Positions 47,560 to 61,839 are shown, numbered from the stretch's first letter. The stretch is 64,000 nt of DNA from Embiotoca jacksoni (GCA_022577435.1 JAKOON010000018.1:5957156-6021155); one strand, 5' to 3'. Made by a program: numbers and translations. The notes: generated by a model from the sequence alone, not told the origin.

Positions 47560-47800
47560 AGAAGTTAATTTATTAAATCTTTAATAGACCCTTTTATTAT
47601 GTATGCTTATAAAGATCATAATAGAGATGTAAATTAATGAAATTTTGCTTTCTTACAAAGCTCATAAATCTCCATAATTTTGCTATTTCAAAGAAAACTT
47701 GCTCCAATTGAGTCTGATGTTTTATTCACATGAAAATGTTCATGCAGTTTAATTAACTAAATATGATTAATCTCCCGTCCCCAATCTTCCAACATATTCA
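47560..47800. promoter_or_regulatory. Candidate AT-rich regulatory block (unproven)
   Basis: Contains gtaaattaatgaaa, ccataattttgc, ttaattaa at 47749-47756 and atgattaatctcccg, all homeodomain-type cores, within 240 bp of repeat-poor DNA. Plain AT-richness could produce some of these by chance. Confidence 0.28.
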
Positions 47801-49335
47801 TTATGAAGATACAGTAGTGTTTAGTCGCGGAATTATTGATAAAAGTAATTAAATGCTGTTGTGTTTTCCAGCATTTTCACAGGTTTAGAAAAGCATGGCG
47901 GTGATGGACTGACGTTTACTGCAGGTGATACTTTCCTAACTTCCTCTCAGAAGACCCCAACAGCTCCAATATAATCTGTGCTGCAAGTGGAGGAGAAGTG
48001 GTGTGGCATAATGGGAAGTTTTTCTAGAGGAGAGTCGGTGTGCTGATAAGTGGCAGATAGAGGTTTTACACTTGGCCGGAGCATATCGGTAATAGCTCCA
48101 GGAGCAGCATGTGTATTGACTCCAGTTGAGGAGATGGAGGAGCGGGATGGAAAGGTAACATTTCAGTGCACGGTTTGAAGAGGGTGACGCCCAGCTCTGG
48201 AAGAGTGCAGGTCTACAGGGAGGAGTATCTGCCATGGAACAGATGTCCTAGTCACAGAGGCTGAAGGTGCAGTCACACCTCCCATTTTTCACTCCTCTTT
48301 GGACAGGTGGAGGATCGTACTCTTGTGCATTAGTAGATTTATTCACGTTTACACTGGTGTGTTGCAAGTAAAACAACAATGGTTGTGACAGGATGTGTTT
48401 TTTTTGTTTCATAATGTGGATGATAGGATAACAGAAGTGTTTGATCATTGCTGGCCCACAAAGTGATAAAAACGCAGAGCTCCTTTGAGGCTTCATGGGC
48501 TCGTCTGGTGGCTCATAGGGAACCAAAAATCAATCTATTTCATCCTCTTCGGAGCATGACTGTGTGGAGCAAATTTAATGCCACTAAAACCATTATTTTA
48601 TATATTGTCAGAGAAATCAAACCAATAATTCAATGGATGAAGACATCCGATATCAAATCAAAACCATGATCTTTAAGTGCTTTAAACAGAAAGAAGCATA
48701 TTCACAATGTGTTCCAAGCATATGGTGGAGAATAACATTCAGGAAAATTGTTAACATTGGATTGGACATTTGATTTAATATTAAATTAACAATCTGGAAG
48801 ATTTTCATTGAACTAAATGTAGTAACTATCGATCACTGTAGTCTGAGGTCTTATTGATCCTGAGTCAGCACTCACCTCTGTAAGCCCTGAGATGATTTAA
48901 CACGAGTAATTTTGTTGGCCAATCCAAACCTGTGAGCCTGTGGGCCAATGATGAAAGCCCTTTTGTACAACTGAAAGAGCTGAGGGTCTGTGATGACATT
49001 CCTGGAAAAATCATGCATTTCCCATCATCCAGCAGCAGAGATTGTACATGGACATAGTCTCCAAGTTGAAAGAGTGAAGCCAATATGGAAGTAGCTTAAA
49101 GTGCAATACCACTGAGGGCCACTAAAAAAGCAAATTAAATTGATCATTAATTAGATGTTACGTCTCAAAGAGAGGTATATGTGGGGTATTCCTGTCGTGC
49201 CGAGGGTGCAGTCAGGTTTCTGGTGTAAGTAGGCAGACCTATTGTTCTCAGCCCAGTTTGATCCACCCTTTGCTCCTGAATGCCGTGTGACTGACTGATC
49301 AAGTTGCACCATCGGTCAGCCAAATTTCACAACTT

Positions 49336-49395
49336 CGCTGTCCCATTTCAAATTAAAAGCCTTCATTTCAAATTAAAAGCCCTCTGGTGTTTCAC
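49336..49395 (+). repeat. Dispersed repeat fragment with 20-bp tandem duplication
   Basis: The unit catttcaaattaaaagcc plus two bases occurs twice in tandem at 49344-49363 and 49364-49383. Without the duplication the segment matches 1199-1240. Upstream words (catcggtcagccaaatttca) also look repeat-derived. Confidence 0.55.
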
Positions 49396-49460
49396 ACACA
49401 ATCTAGCTACATGCAAGATTTTGACCAGTTCCTGTTACTTTAAACATGGTTTGGTCAGGG

Positions 49461-52400
49461 TTGATTTATAATATCATGAAGCCTGAGCCTACAGAGCTTA
49501 CATTTTTTTTAAAAAACAACAGTAGTTTGTTTTTTAAAAACAAATTGTAAAACAGTAATCCAACGTGTCAAAACAAATTAACACGTTCACTATTTGAATT
49601 TATGAGACTCCTAAAGGGAGAATAAACACTTAATTTTCTCTGAAATGCGCTGCTGCTCTGCTGAATAACTTCTTCCTCCGTCTCAATCTTTGCTGGAGCT
49701 GTAAGACACCTGCTGGGCTCTGGTGCCTTTTAGTTTAGCTTCAATTTTAGATGTACAAAATGTAGAGTTGTGATTATGTAATGTCCAAATGTTACGGTAT
49801 AGAGTACATAGGTTGTGCATGTCCTGCTTATTGGAGCTCCCTTGCCAGTCGCTCTTGTGAGTGACAGGTGTCAAAGAGGTATAAGGAAGGTGCTGGACAC
49901 AATACAGGTAATGACTTCTTGTGCAGTGTTGGTTGGAGACCATATTAATAAATGTTGACTTTCTATTTGATTGCCACATTCTGCTGATTTTCCTTGAGGT
50001 GCAGCTCTTTATGTTTATCTGTAGTTTGTTTTTAGCTCTTCTATTATTTGGTCTGGTCAATAATTGAAGTCCCCTCACTGTGTGTACGTCTGGTTCCTGT
50101 GTGTAGCTTTTTACCTTTTGCCAAGCTTTTTAACTGTGTTTCAACACTATGAAATACGCTAACCATCTCCTGCCTGTAACTTCATATTTAATGGACAAAT
50201 ACGAGAGTCTTATGAATTTACTCAGCTAACTTTTGGCAAGAAAGAGAAAAAACTAGCTAGAAAAAAACGATTTCCCAAAAGGTCCAACTTGTCTCTGAAC
50301 AGTTAATGCCTGACAGGGAACCCTTTCTCTTGTTTTTTATTTGATGTTATCAGAAAGGTAAACCAGAACTAAACAGAGTTGGATATCACCACTGGTTCTG
50401 TTTTACGTCTACTGAAGAAAAGCTCATTTTCTTTCTGCTGTCTACCTCCACATTTCAAACTCAAAGGGTGTGAGCATTCCAGTAATCCCTCTTCAAGTTT
50501 TTTTCAGGTCTGAAGTGCATAAATTAGTTGATTAAAACTTTTTTTTTTTTTTCCCATCCTCAAAACTGCAAACATTATAGTCAGCACTTCATCTCGGGGC
50601 CTTAAGCACAGCGTCCAGAAGTGCAGCCATTTGCACTTTTTATAAGCTTTATCCCCACCTAGTTATTCTAAGATCTGCTGCTAAATTTGTCCCTCATTCC
50701 CTCTGCCTAAGCTTAAGCCGTCAGCCCAGTAATACAGCTTCAAGAGCACATCTCCTGCCAACTTATTTATTTATATACGTGTCTGCCTTTGGTTAAGGCC
50801 GCCATGCTGCCGTGGTGCAGCGCTGTGTGAGACGAGGAGGCAGAAATTCTGTGTTAGTTCACACTGTTTAAGTCTCTGTGGTATAGCTCTTCTGTAAAAC
50901 ACCCTGTTTGATGCCAGCCAAGGTCATTTTATTTTGGTAGGTTAAAATGAAACCGATGAAGAGTTTCTTGTATTTGTATAGAGCTTAAGACCCTTATACC
51001 TGTTTTGACAAAGAAAGATGAAAAAAAAGCTTCATTATTGCTTAATTTATTTGGCTTAAAGCAAAGACAACTATGTGAAACATTACATTTTTCTCCCTAA
51101 CTGAAAACAAAATGACCTTGTTTCTGACTTGCGTTACTCTCACAGCTCTGCAGGAGTTCCACCTTTTGTTATCCCCCACTTTTTTTTTTTTTTTTCCTCA
51201 AAGACATCTTGAATAGTTCACCTGGAGTTGAAATGTTGAAACGGCGCTTCACCAACATCTTTCATGCTGCTGGTTATTTCTGATGAGAACAGGATCTGTT
51301 TTTTTTTTCCCCTGCGAGAGCACATGTATGACACCGTGTAACATTTTATTCTGACGAGCTGCACAGCTTTGAGCTTTATCTCCCCCTAACCTGCAGAAGT
51401 GGAGGCCCGACGGCAGACGATTGTGTTTCTGTGTTTCACATCTCAAAAATAACAAAACTGGGAGGTGATATTTGGGTAACTGCAGGCTGTGAGGTAGAGC
51501 ACCAGACTCCACCAGAGCGCCTGCAGTCAGAAGGGGAGGGACGTCATGATGTGTCAGCCGGCATCACATCACGTTTGGCTCCCAGCAAGGCGAAGGTCTC
51601 TGGCCAGATCACTTTATATAATAGACAGGATGAAAAACAGCAACCTCAGTCACATGCCGCCTGTACACTAAGACACAATGGGGACTACATATGCGTGATG
51701 TTTTCACCAAAGATTAAGCCATTTCAGGTCGCAACAAAAATAATCTTGGAGAGACTATAAACTTGCTTACTTACTACAGCTGCAGCCATTGGAGAAGGAC
51801 ACATTTTAGAGTTCACTGGGAGGAGGAGGGTAAAGCCATTAAATGGCTTTGTGCATGAAGGGATGAACAGACAGTCAACTATTGGGGTCAAGGATGTGCC
51901 TGGAGGTGTAGCGAGCAACCCAGGGTCTGAGACGCAGGCTAGGGGCAGATCTGGTTAAAACTTCACCGCTTCATTGCTGCCCTCCTGTAAGAGGGTTTCC
52001 GTATAAACACAGGAAACTGGAAGAGTTTTGGAAGAGGTTTGGTCTTTGCACTAAAGGTATACAGTCATATCTTATTCTAAAGAACAACAAAAACACCCAA
52101 AAAGTGCTTTATCTAAACAGGGACAAAAAAAATAGTTATACATAAATAAATTAAAACTCTACATTAATATTAATTTTTTTATTTTATTTTTTACTCTTAT
52201 CATATTTAGTCTCTTTTTATAATTGTCAATTTTACACTTTTGCAAGGCTCTGACTTGGGTATATTCTTTGCGTTGTTTTCTGCCTCACTAGTGAGTCTGA
52301 AGATGAAAGAAAGCACATTGACAAAGCAATAAATTAATACATTTTTCACAAAGTCACAAAGATATTCTTAAGGTGACATTTAAGGAGATATTTAACTCAG

Positions 52401-53430
52401 TAGTGGGTTGAGACCACCAAAACCACTAAACATGAATGCTAAAGATGCTCTACGTTAAGAGTGGAAACTCTGAATTGCATGCTAACAAGTTTACCAGAGT
52501 TTACACTAACGAGCTTTTTCTATTTTATCCCAAAAGGAGAGGCAACAAGATGTCAACGTTATCGTGTTTATGGTTTGTTACTGGATGTTGTTGGGTAACT
52601 TTCTGATGATGCCTTCATGCTGTTGACTTATACTGGTGAGATATGAGTAATGCTACTAAAACATTATTCTATGTGCGGTGGCTGAAGTGGTTTTTTTGTG
52701 TTTTTTTTTTGGTGTCATTTCCTTGTTGCTCTGTTTTGTTTGTTATTGCGCATTTCTGAGTCATCTCTTTTAAAAGACGTAAATATAACTGCAAGCTCAT
52801 TTCATCATTATTTTTTCTGCTACTCTGGTTTCACGAGACTCTTTTTAAACCCATCAAAGACGGTTCTTGTCACATTTCCTTCCGGTTAATCAGTGAAGTG
52901 TGTTATTAGTCACGTGCTCCGTGTTTCCTCGTCGGCCTTCTCTCCCAGCTATATGTCCATGGTCATATCTTCATGATGCTGCCTAATATTTAAGAGGAGG
53001 ATGTTGTCTGATCAGAGTTTTGTTTTGTTTTTGACATTCATAAGTGAATAATTATCTGCAGCTAGCCGACATGTAGCTCGGGTGTGGAGGTGGATTGGGG
53101 GAGTTTTTTAGTTCACCCCGCCTATCTTTGACTTTAATTTTTTATCAAAACCTTTTCACTGTTATTATATTACACCTTAAAGTGTAATTGCAAAACTTTA
53201 TAGATTTTTCTTTTTCAACTTGAATATTGATGTCAGTGTTGGTGTTAAAATCCAGTATTATTAATTCTATTATTTGTATTATAATGACTTCCATGTCAGT
53301 CAGGCTGAAATCAACTTCTTAAAATTAATTTACAATCTTCTTTTATGGAGAATGAAAAATTACTTGAGTACTCTATGAATATATCAATAAATAGATAATA
53401 CATCAATTTAAAGTACATCTTGATAATGAC
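49461..53430. other. Long non-coding stretch, no gene
   Basis: About 4 kb. T runs occur near 50538-50552 and 51179-51195. The 131-codon minus-strand frame (49683-50078) has no domain and its surroundings look like old repeat sequence. No RNA gene was seen. Confidence 0.5.
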
Positions 53431-53478
53431 AGGAATATAATTAAAGACAATAAAAGGAATATAATTAAAGACAATAAA
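53431..53478 (+). repeat. 24-bp perfect tandem duplication
   Basis: The unit beginning aggaatataattaaagaca and ending ataaa is present twice without change, at 53431-53454 and 53455-53478. Confidence 0.9.
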
Positions 53479-53479
53479 A

Positions 53480-53995
53480 GGACAGACATAATCAAATATA
53501 TGGCATAAATTTATTTCTACATTTCCATCTATTAACGTCTAGGCTGATTTTGTATTTCTATATTTCTTCATTTATTTCAGCATTTCCTACTTTATTTACT
53601 TGTTTATTTATTTATTCCTGTATTTTTGTGTCTATAAGTTGGGTGCTGGTCCTATAACCTCAATTTAAAGGAGGATTGGTCAGATGGGTGAACCAACGAT
53701 TCTATCAAATTACAAAATTAACACATGCTAGCTATGCTAAACGTTTAATACCTATAGCTTCAGACCTCGCACTTTATTAACATACAATCACAGAAATAAA
53801 TACATCAAGAAATACAGAAAGAAGAATAAATAAGTGTACAATTAAAGAATTGTGTGAAGAAGTAGCAATAGCTCCAATAAATTAATAAAATTATGGCCTT
53901 TTTCTTCCCAAAATGTTATATTTCATTATTTATTTCTGCATTTAAAAAAATATATATATTTATTCATTTATAGTTATGTCATTTTGTCCTCCATA
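53480..53995. repeat. AT-rich mosaic repeat with TTTA units
   Basis: Multiple tttatttcta/tttatttatttatt units occur at both ends, with their reverse complement (gaaataaatacatcaagaaa) in the middle and gtcattttgtcctccat at the right end. I recall a teleost repeat with this tail, but the boundaries and class are uncertain. Confidence 0.35.
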
Positions 53996-54430
53996 TTACT
54001 CGTTCTGTGTTTTAGCGTAAAAGAGTCTCCAGGTGCTTCACATCTGCTTTTTGTTTCACCCATTAATGCAGTAGCTGTTTAGGAGCTCGTATTTTCGCCT
54101 AATGTTATAAATCTTATAAACCTATAAAGTATATAGTATTTTTACCATTGATTTACACATTTTACAATGGTCAGTTACTTTTTGGCAGCGAAAGAAAATG
54201 TTTAAAGTTTTGAAATGCCATTAAACCGCCTTTAATTTAGACTTTCAGTTGTAGTGAGAATGTGGAGGTGGTGGAAGATACTTTCATTCATTTCAAAACA
54301 ACACTAGCATTTAGAAATATTTTATATTTTTGTCAGAAATGTGATTTAACGAGTAAGTGTCATGCTTACGCCACCCAGCAGGGGGCGCTGCAGAAAGAGG
54401 TTAACTGGAGGAACAATAATTAAAAGAGCC

Positions 54431-54432
<2 letters not shown>

Positions 54433-54502
<70 letters not shown>

Positions 54503-54528
54503 GCGTGTGTGTGTGCGTGTGTGTGTGA
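54433..54528. repeat. Compound (GA)n(GT)n microsatellite
   Basis: A GA tract (54433-54463) passes directly into a GT tract with scattered GC interruptions, ending gtgtgagag. Confidence 0.97.
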
Positions 54529-55029
54529 GAGTTAACTTATGGACACAGTGGTGGCACAGATCCAACAGCACCTCCTCTGTTTAAATACCAGTGCAATTTT
54601 TTTTAATGACTATGCTCAATCATATTGTTTGTATTAATACAAAAACACTGATTGACATTGACAAAATGTATGAAAGTAAGTTATTTACAGCTGAGATTCC
54701 TGTATTGGTTCAGAAAATCGACAGGACAGGAGAGAAACAAAACACGAGCTGAGCACTTTCAAACAAAAGTGACCTTTTAGACTAATTTGTTCGAAATGTT
54801 ACCTTTCATTTTATATTTAACAGCGTAATTAAAATGTTTACTCATCAAGCGTTTTCTCATTTTGATCTCACTGCTCTGTGCTTTGCCTTTTGTTTTCCAT
54901 TTGTCTTCCACACAAAAGCCACTAATTAAAGATCTTTTGATATAGTAATCATCAATACACAGTGGCCTGCAAACAGAAACCAGCGCAAATGAATGATGAT
55001 AGGTCTTTTTCAGTGTCTTGCACTCGCAT

Positions 55030-55590
55030 GACATGAATCAATCACCAGACAAAACAGGCTCACGGGCCCGGCAACAATGAGTCCAATTGAGCAGAGCTGT
55101 GATTATGATTCACTGAACAGCAGGACTCAAAGAATAGCAATGTTTATCCCGAAGGAAGCTGATCAAGCTTTCTTCCAAGGGAGTTTTCTTCCTCTCGGGT
55201 CCCAGAATCAGCCAGTTGTGTCGCTGATGATGTTGGAAGTGCCACTCAGTGGGATAACTTTCAAGTGATTGAGGGGGGCAATGAGATTTTTGTTTATTCA
55301 GGAGCCAGGTGCAGATAACGGGGCCATTAATGATTGGAAGCTGATTACAAGTCACTTCTGCCGAGCTCAGCAGGATGGTTCACAGTTTAATCAAGAACAA
55401 AAAGTTAATGGGTGCAGTTTCACATTTGGCTGGGTGTTTAAATCGTGGTTAACATTTATCATTGCATTGTTTGTCAAAATATCCAAATATAGATCATCTT
55501 TTCATTGCAGTTTAATGTCAGTGCTTTCCTTAGAGACTAAAAAGGCCGTAAAGATGTGAACTTTATTCGCATCTGAATGTCAAGCAGCGT
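55030..55590. promoter_or_regulatory. Candidate conserved non-coding element (unproven)
   Basis: A long repeat-poor segment with mixed composition. It includes gtccaattgagcag, gtgattatgattcactg, ggccattaatgattgg and gcgtaatttaatcattac. The two overlapping plus-strand frames (55077-55268, 55269-55559) do not form a recognisable protein. Confidence 0.27.
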
Positions 55591-56744
55591 AATTTAATCA
55601 TTACTGAAAATATACGTACCACTGAAATATTTTACACTTCAATCTGTCTGAATTGATCCCGTCTGAATTAGCCTCTTAAAAAGCTTGAGGGGTCAGTTAA
55701 GTCTAACTATCATGCGCAGTTCAGAAATATACAAAGAAATACTTGTTTAAATGGCTCAAATTCAGTAAACTCAGTTCTGAGTAAAAAAATCTGGTTAATG
55801 AAACTAAAACTAAAGATATGAATCTTAGACCTCAACATCTGGAAAGTCAGTCATGTAAAACAGTGGGAGGACTGATGTCTGGGTAAATCACAGTCAGCAG
55901 CTTCTCCCTGGAGAAGACGTCGGTACTCTGTGAAGAAGTTTCAGTCTCATTTCACGGCACCGGCCTATTATTTGTTATGACGCAGGCTTTGGGAAGAAAA
56001 ACAAAAACGAGACTCCATTATCTTTTATGCTGTAATCATAAGAAATATATCATTCTACAAAACCATGATAGTGAAAAGTGGAATATTTTTGCTAGGAAAC
56101 CTACCAGCATGCTATCAAGGGATACGCGTGATGCTCTGTAGTCACATCACTCAGGCTTTAATGAGTCACGGTCGGTTTGTTGTCAGTAACAAGGATGCGA
56201 GACTGAAAACCAAACACGAGTGCAATAATTAAAGATCTTTGGCTCATGCTAGATTGGAATATTGTTGATAGTTGTCATACTGTAAAATGCTTTTACACAT
56301 TTCTATAATTTTGTACTGTACAATAATAATGCTGCTCTTATGTCTTCCACAAGTATCAATAGCTGGTGGGGATGCTGATTTACTGCAGCTCGATCAGCAC
56401 ATCTTGTGTCTTATGGCTGATTTGGAAACGGATTCCTTTCAGATGTTACAGTATTGTAAACAAGGACCGTCCCTCAGTGTGTTTTATAATCTAAATAAAG
56501 GAATAGTTGAATTGATTCAAGCATAATTCTTATTCTTGATGGCCTGCATGTTCAGATCTGACTTTAATATGTTCAATTTTGGTGTCTGAATTTGAACAGG
56601 CTTGATTGAGACTTTTTGACTTGAAATTTGAAGAATTAATGAGGAAGTTCAATAACATTTCTGAAGTCTGGCATATTTCAATAGTTAGATTCAGTGATAT
56701 TTAAATTTCTGTTTCTATTAAGTTTCACTATTTGGTATTCAATA

Positions 56745-57720
56745 TTAAACTCATTATGGCTCTAATTCTCCTCCGTAGTTCAGCGTCAGGATTCAGACAA
56801 TGCGGCGTGGCAGCGGAGCTCTGCTGCTGAGATTGGATGGTGTCGTTAATGAGCACTTTTCTTATTGCGTTGACTGTCAGGCTCCGTGCTCTAAGGGTTG
56901 AATGTAATCATTCTCCAGCAATATGAAATAATGAAGTATGAAGGGTAATTGTTAAACAAGTGTCCTCCTGGGAATCTTTACAAGATTGTACCTGACATGT
57001 GTGATGTGTACCAGCCGTCGCGTCGGCTTGGATGCGCATCCAGGCACACAAACACTTGCAGATTAAACCCTATTAATGCAAACTCAAAACCCAAGTGACA
57101 TCTCCAGCAGTGTAATGAGAAATTTAGCAGGAATCTGAGGCTGATTATCAACTGCAAATTTGCTGTAATGCCGGCAATCAGAGGAGATGGTACATTGGAG
57201 GGAGAGAGGAACGAAGGGAAGCTCTAATTAAACCGTACCTGCAACTTGTTTCCTGCCGTCTTCCTCACATGACAACGCTGACAAGGCCCCGAGGAGAATT
57301 CACTTCTGTGTCGCAGAAAGAGGTTCTGATGAAAAGATTGCCTTTTATTGTCGAGTCCACCTACTTGTCTGGCTTAGATGACTAATGAATAAACATAACA
57401 ACATGCTTTTTGCTTTTGAAAATTGCCGTGTTTAAATGTGGCAGGTTGGAAACTTTGGCATTCACTCGCCCGTTGCAAATAGCGGTCCCAATGTCAGACG
57501 CAAAGCAAAATGATAATCTCCCCATGATATTCTTGTCGGCTCAGGTGTCGGAGGGTTAATCACAAAATTAACTTATCATCTTCCTGGATGAAGTAATTAG
57601 GCAGTGCAGGACAAACTCTTCACATAATTGAGGGGGAATAATGAGGAAGAGGCACGCGGTCTAGCGGGAGGGAGAAAGATGGAGGAAAGATCACGGTTTG
57701 GTAATTAGGAGACAGGACGC
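56745..57720. promoter_or_regulatory. Candidate cluster of conserved non-coding elements (unproven)
   Basis: Nearly 1 kb without simple repeats or recognised mobile elements. It contains ggtgtcgttaatgagcac, ggttaatcacaaaattaact, gaagtaattagg and tttggtaattaggag. The long absence of microsatellites and of usable open frames is consistent with constrained non-coding DNA. This is inference. Confidence 0.25.
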
Positions 57721-58180
57721 TTAATGGAACCTGTAGGAGAAATGTTGTTGTGCCACTTATGGCACAGTTCTATCGCTGTGATATAAGAGCAGCGGCGGTA
57801 ATGAGAGGACGGACGCTCTGCAGGCAAAAATCTGTTTTCACCCTCCTCCTCCTAATAAACTACCCCTGTGTGACTAAACCAGGCCACTGTAGATTTATTT
57901 AATGCACAGAAATAGATCCACGAGCCGCACATTACCGGTCATGTATTTGCAAACAGTCTGTGAGTTGCAGAGTAGGTATCTGGCTAAAAGTCAGGTGTCA
58001 TTGGAGTTTTTGCGTTGAAAGAGAAAGAAAGATATTTTTGCAGCGTTGAATTGAGCACTGGAGGAAGAAAATAGATGTTGGGACAGAAGTGGAACTGGAG
58101 CCGGACTGATGCTGGATCTTTGGGGCTGATCCGATACTCCAGAGTAAACACCTGGACCCATATTCTTCATGTATGCTCTG

Positions 58181-58223
58181 TTTTTTTTTTTGTTTTTTTT
58201 TGTTTTTTTTTGGGGGGGGGGGG
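58181..58223. repeat. T-rich run with G spacers ending in 12 G
   Basis: Three T runs separated by single G residues lead into a run of 12 G at 58212-58223. A low-complexity tract, possibly length-variable or misassembled. Confidence 0.9.
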
Positions 58224-61200
58224 TATTCAATTAAAAATCGAATAGTTCAGTGAATTTCGAATAGAAGTTTTGCTTGAAATGTCCGTCCCTACTTGTGATG
58301 TGTTGACACAGAAGTTTTGAAGCCACTTTAAAATATAACGAAAGTGCTAAATTTGTAAATAGAAGATTGGTGTGAACACGGAGTCTGAAAGAGAGTACAT
58401 TTTTCTGTCATGACTGCTGCATGTTATTAGTGATCAATTATATGTTTTTTTCTTTTTTTTTTATTCTTTAATCACAAAACCTGGTCAGCAAAGTCAGGAA
58501 AAATATCTGATTGTTTCAGTTGTTAAAAACATGTTGCTTAGTTACGTCTCAGATTTGACTATCTTTAACACGGATGCTGCAGCTCCACAGGATACGTTTG
58601 TGTTGCTTGTTCTCGGTGAACTGTGAGCAGAATCTGTCTCTTCATGGCTTAGAAATCATATCATGGTATTTGATTAAAAACAGCAGCACACGAGTGAGAG
58701 AGACATTAAAAGCTCTGAAGACTGACTCATGACTCTCATTATACCTTCAGACAGTTGTTCGGCTTTTACTCGGGTGTAATGATGGTTAATCATGCAGCAT
58801 TTACAAAGTGTGAAATGACTTGATGGTCTTAAGTTGCAGAATTGAAATGAAGCAGATATAGAGGCTGTTATGATGTCAATATGAGACCTTCAGAGCTCAT
58901 TGTAGATCCATAAACTTCTGCCTAAAAGGAATTCGATGTCCGCTCCAACCCTTAGCGCTAATGTTGGTTTAATGTGCAGGACTGTTGCATCGGAGGTATT
59001 ATTTGGACCATTATGTCTCCCAAAAAGACAGCATCTGTCTCCTCTGCATTTTCTGCATGGCGAGCACATGAATACAGCAAATCAATACAGAGAATAGCAA
59101 TCATGAGGAACTGCTGGAGCGTTGGTGAAAAGTGCGAGACGCCAAGCGGCACTCGCTGTTTAACGGGACAGAGACGGCCTGCTTAGGCTTTGCTCAATTT
59201 ATCGACTGCTGCAAGAAATCAACAGTGGCAAGCAGCTTAGCGGCTCTCTCTTCCCATAATAGACTCCATTCATACGGCCTTTTATTCTGCGCGCGGCACG
59301 AGGTGACAAATGGACATAATGTCTGCCAGCCTGCCTCTGAATTTATTTGATTTTTCTCTTCCTTCTTCCCCTCCCTGTCCTCCCTTCACTTGTGATCCTC
59401 CCTGATATATCTTGACGCGCTGAAGTATCCAGAGTAAATTCACTCTGCCTCTATTGCTGTTTATAACTTTTAGATTGCCAGAAACAATCTGCGCAGGCAC
59501 ACCACAAACAGCCGTTGTCACCCTTGAATAACTTGAGATCGCAGAAAAGGGACAAGGCGAGACTTGAAATATGAGAAAACAATGAAAGAGTTTTTTGAAC
59601 ATGCTTCATACAGTATGTCTAGAAAGTTAAGAAAGTTGCTTGTTCTCTAAAAGTCAAATAAATGGAGTCGAATTGTGTGTGTGGGCAATGAAATACTTTC
59701 CGTGCACGACATCTTTTCTGAAATCACAGCTGGTTAAATGAAAAGAAAAGGCTTTCTATAAATCAGATGGCAACTTGTTTAGCTGCAACAGCGAGTAAAT
59801 GCATCCTCACAGTGGCACAATCTTGTTATACGTAAACAAATGTTTTCTGCTTTTCTAAAGTTTAGAAAAATACCATCAAACATCAAGTTCTTTTTAAAAA
59901 AACATTTTTTTTATTCGTGCTTCTTTAATGAGTAAAGTCGCAACGGACATTATTCCACATGAAGATGCAGAGCATTAATAACGAGAGCATTTTACTACGG
60001 GTGTAAATAAATATCTCAGCCCGAGAAGCTCGGTGTTGGTAATCCGTCACCCCGCTCCCAAAGACGAGATGCTCCCCGTGGGAAGATAATTCACCAGTTG
60101 TGGATCCTAAGCAGCAGATGATCTATACAGTCCCAGAAAAGGTTATTTATCGCTTTCATAATTAAATTTGGTATCTTGGTGGAGGGGCTGTCACGGTATG
60201 ATTAATCAAGTCCCACTGGCCTGAGCTGCAGAGGGCCAAGTAGCAGGTGTTGCTCACTCCGGCCTGAAATGCTGCGGCTCTCTTTGGTGGACGCGTGCAG
60301 ACACGGAACAAAGTCTAAATATCACGCCAGGAGATGGACGCGTAAAACCACTAAATCTTTGTGTGCACATAGAGATGGAAATGCCGTTTGTCACATTAAA
60401 AAATGGATGTGTGCCAGCGCCGACGCCGTGTATACCACGAGCAGGAGTCCGTTCGTAGCATTTTCATTTCCACTGATGTCACATTTGCTTGGATATCAAA
60501 GCCAGCATTGTTTACATCTATGATTATGCATGTTCAGATGGGAGGAAATTTAAAAGAATAGATCCATTTTTCTTTGAATGAGTTTTGGTTATATGTTGGT
60601 GGAAATGTGGAGCTTGTTGCTAAGCAAAAAAAAAGTGTTTGCCATGATATCAGCACAGAAATGGCTGTTCTGTAAAAAAAAAAAAACAATACATGTTTTC
60701 ATACTTACACATATTGGCCATCATATACCGATATATCTGTGAAAGAACAATATCAGATGATAAAATGGGCCGAGCTCTAATGTTTACTCGTTTCTTCTTC
60801 GGGCCTTTCCTGGCACATTGCTGTGTTCCTTGGCCCGTTATCACCACCGTAGATCAGTTGAATGGTGTGAAACCAGCGGCAAGAACGGCTTTTATGTCCT
60901 CCGTGTGCACGAGTTTGTGCAAATGCAAGAGATAAACAAAACGAGTTCCTCCTCATCATGGATCGCATCATCCCTTCAGCCCGTTGTACATTATTCATAG
61001 AACTGCTTTTACTTGATTGTGAGAAGTCAAAACGGTTGGAAAAATTTTCAAAACTACAATTAACGGTTCATTTGCTTCTTTATTAATCTTACAATTAGCG
61101 GTGAGCAGTGTCGTCTCGTTCAGAATAATTCCGATTTCAATTGATAAATAATAATTCATATTTGTGAAGGTGGAAATATTCTATTTTGTTGACAAAATGA

Positions 61201-61839
61201 CATCATACCGTGTGACGTACATTGCAAGTGTAACGAGTGTGGCTGGAAACGGCTTTATAATGTACAAAATCTGAATCTCATTCCAAGTTATTGTTGTTTA
61301 CAAACCGAAGAACCGAGAGCATTTTTTTTTTACTGTTAAGTTTATTCTTACATACACAACTATTAAACTTGTGTTTTTGCTTTTGTTTCTTCTTGAAATT
61401 AATAATTGATAGTTTTTTAGTGTGTTGTCATTTCGTCAAGAATACTGTCATTGCGGAAATACCCTGAAAAATGTCATCTTGGATACATATCACTTCCTCC
61501 TGCTGACGTTTTTCTTTTGAGGTAACCAGAGATAACCAGTTTACTGAAGTGCAGTGCGACAGAGGAAATCCTTGTATTTGAGCAGCTGGAACCAATAAAA
61601 GGCCTGAAAATCGAAACCTGATTGTTTGCTCGTCGACTTATCGACTAATCGTTTTCCACTTAAGTAAATATCTCGCACAAATTATAAACCATTGTCTCCC
61701 GAAAGAAGCCCCGTAATAGCAGAAAAATATAGTTCCCTCCAGGAAGGCTACAACACACTTGTGCCCTTCAAGCCTGTGTTGTTGTTTCCCCCCCCCCAAG
61801 ATGGAAGAGCGTTAGAATAATAGACGTTTATTTCCATTT

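Larger units (their letters stand above)
46700..49204. other. Non-coding stretch with a GT microsatellite and TAAT-rich block
   Basis: No gene is supported. It contains the GT tract 47449-47501 and the AT-rich, enhancer-like block 47560-47800. Frames at 47936-48526 on the minus strand lack domains. Confidence 0.5.

Noticed and set aside
49683..50078. 131-codon minus-strand open frame
   Set aside because: No domain; the composition is Ser/Thr/Asn-rich as in random AT-rich DNA, and the locus looks like repeat debris.
50805..50835. ctgccgtggtgcagcgctgtg as another SINE head
   Set aside because: No B box or SINE body follows; the similarity is too short.
56272..56526. 84-codon plus-strand frame with a hydrophobic start resembling a signal peptide
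   Set aside because: No recognisable domain, no splice or promoter context, and the flanks are AT-rich intergenic-looking DNA.
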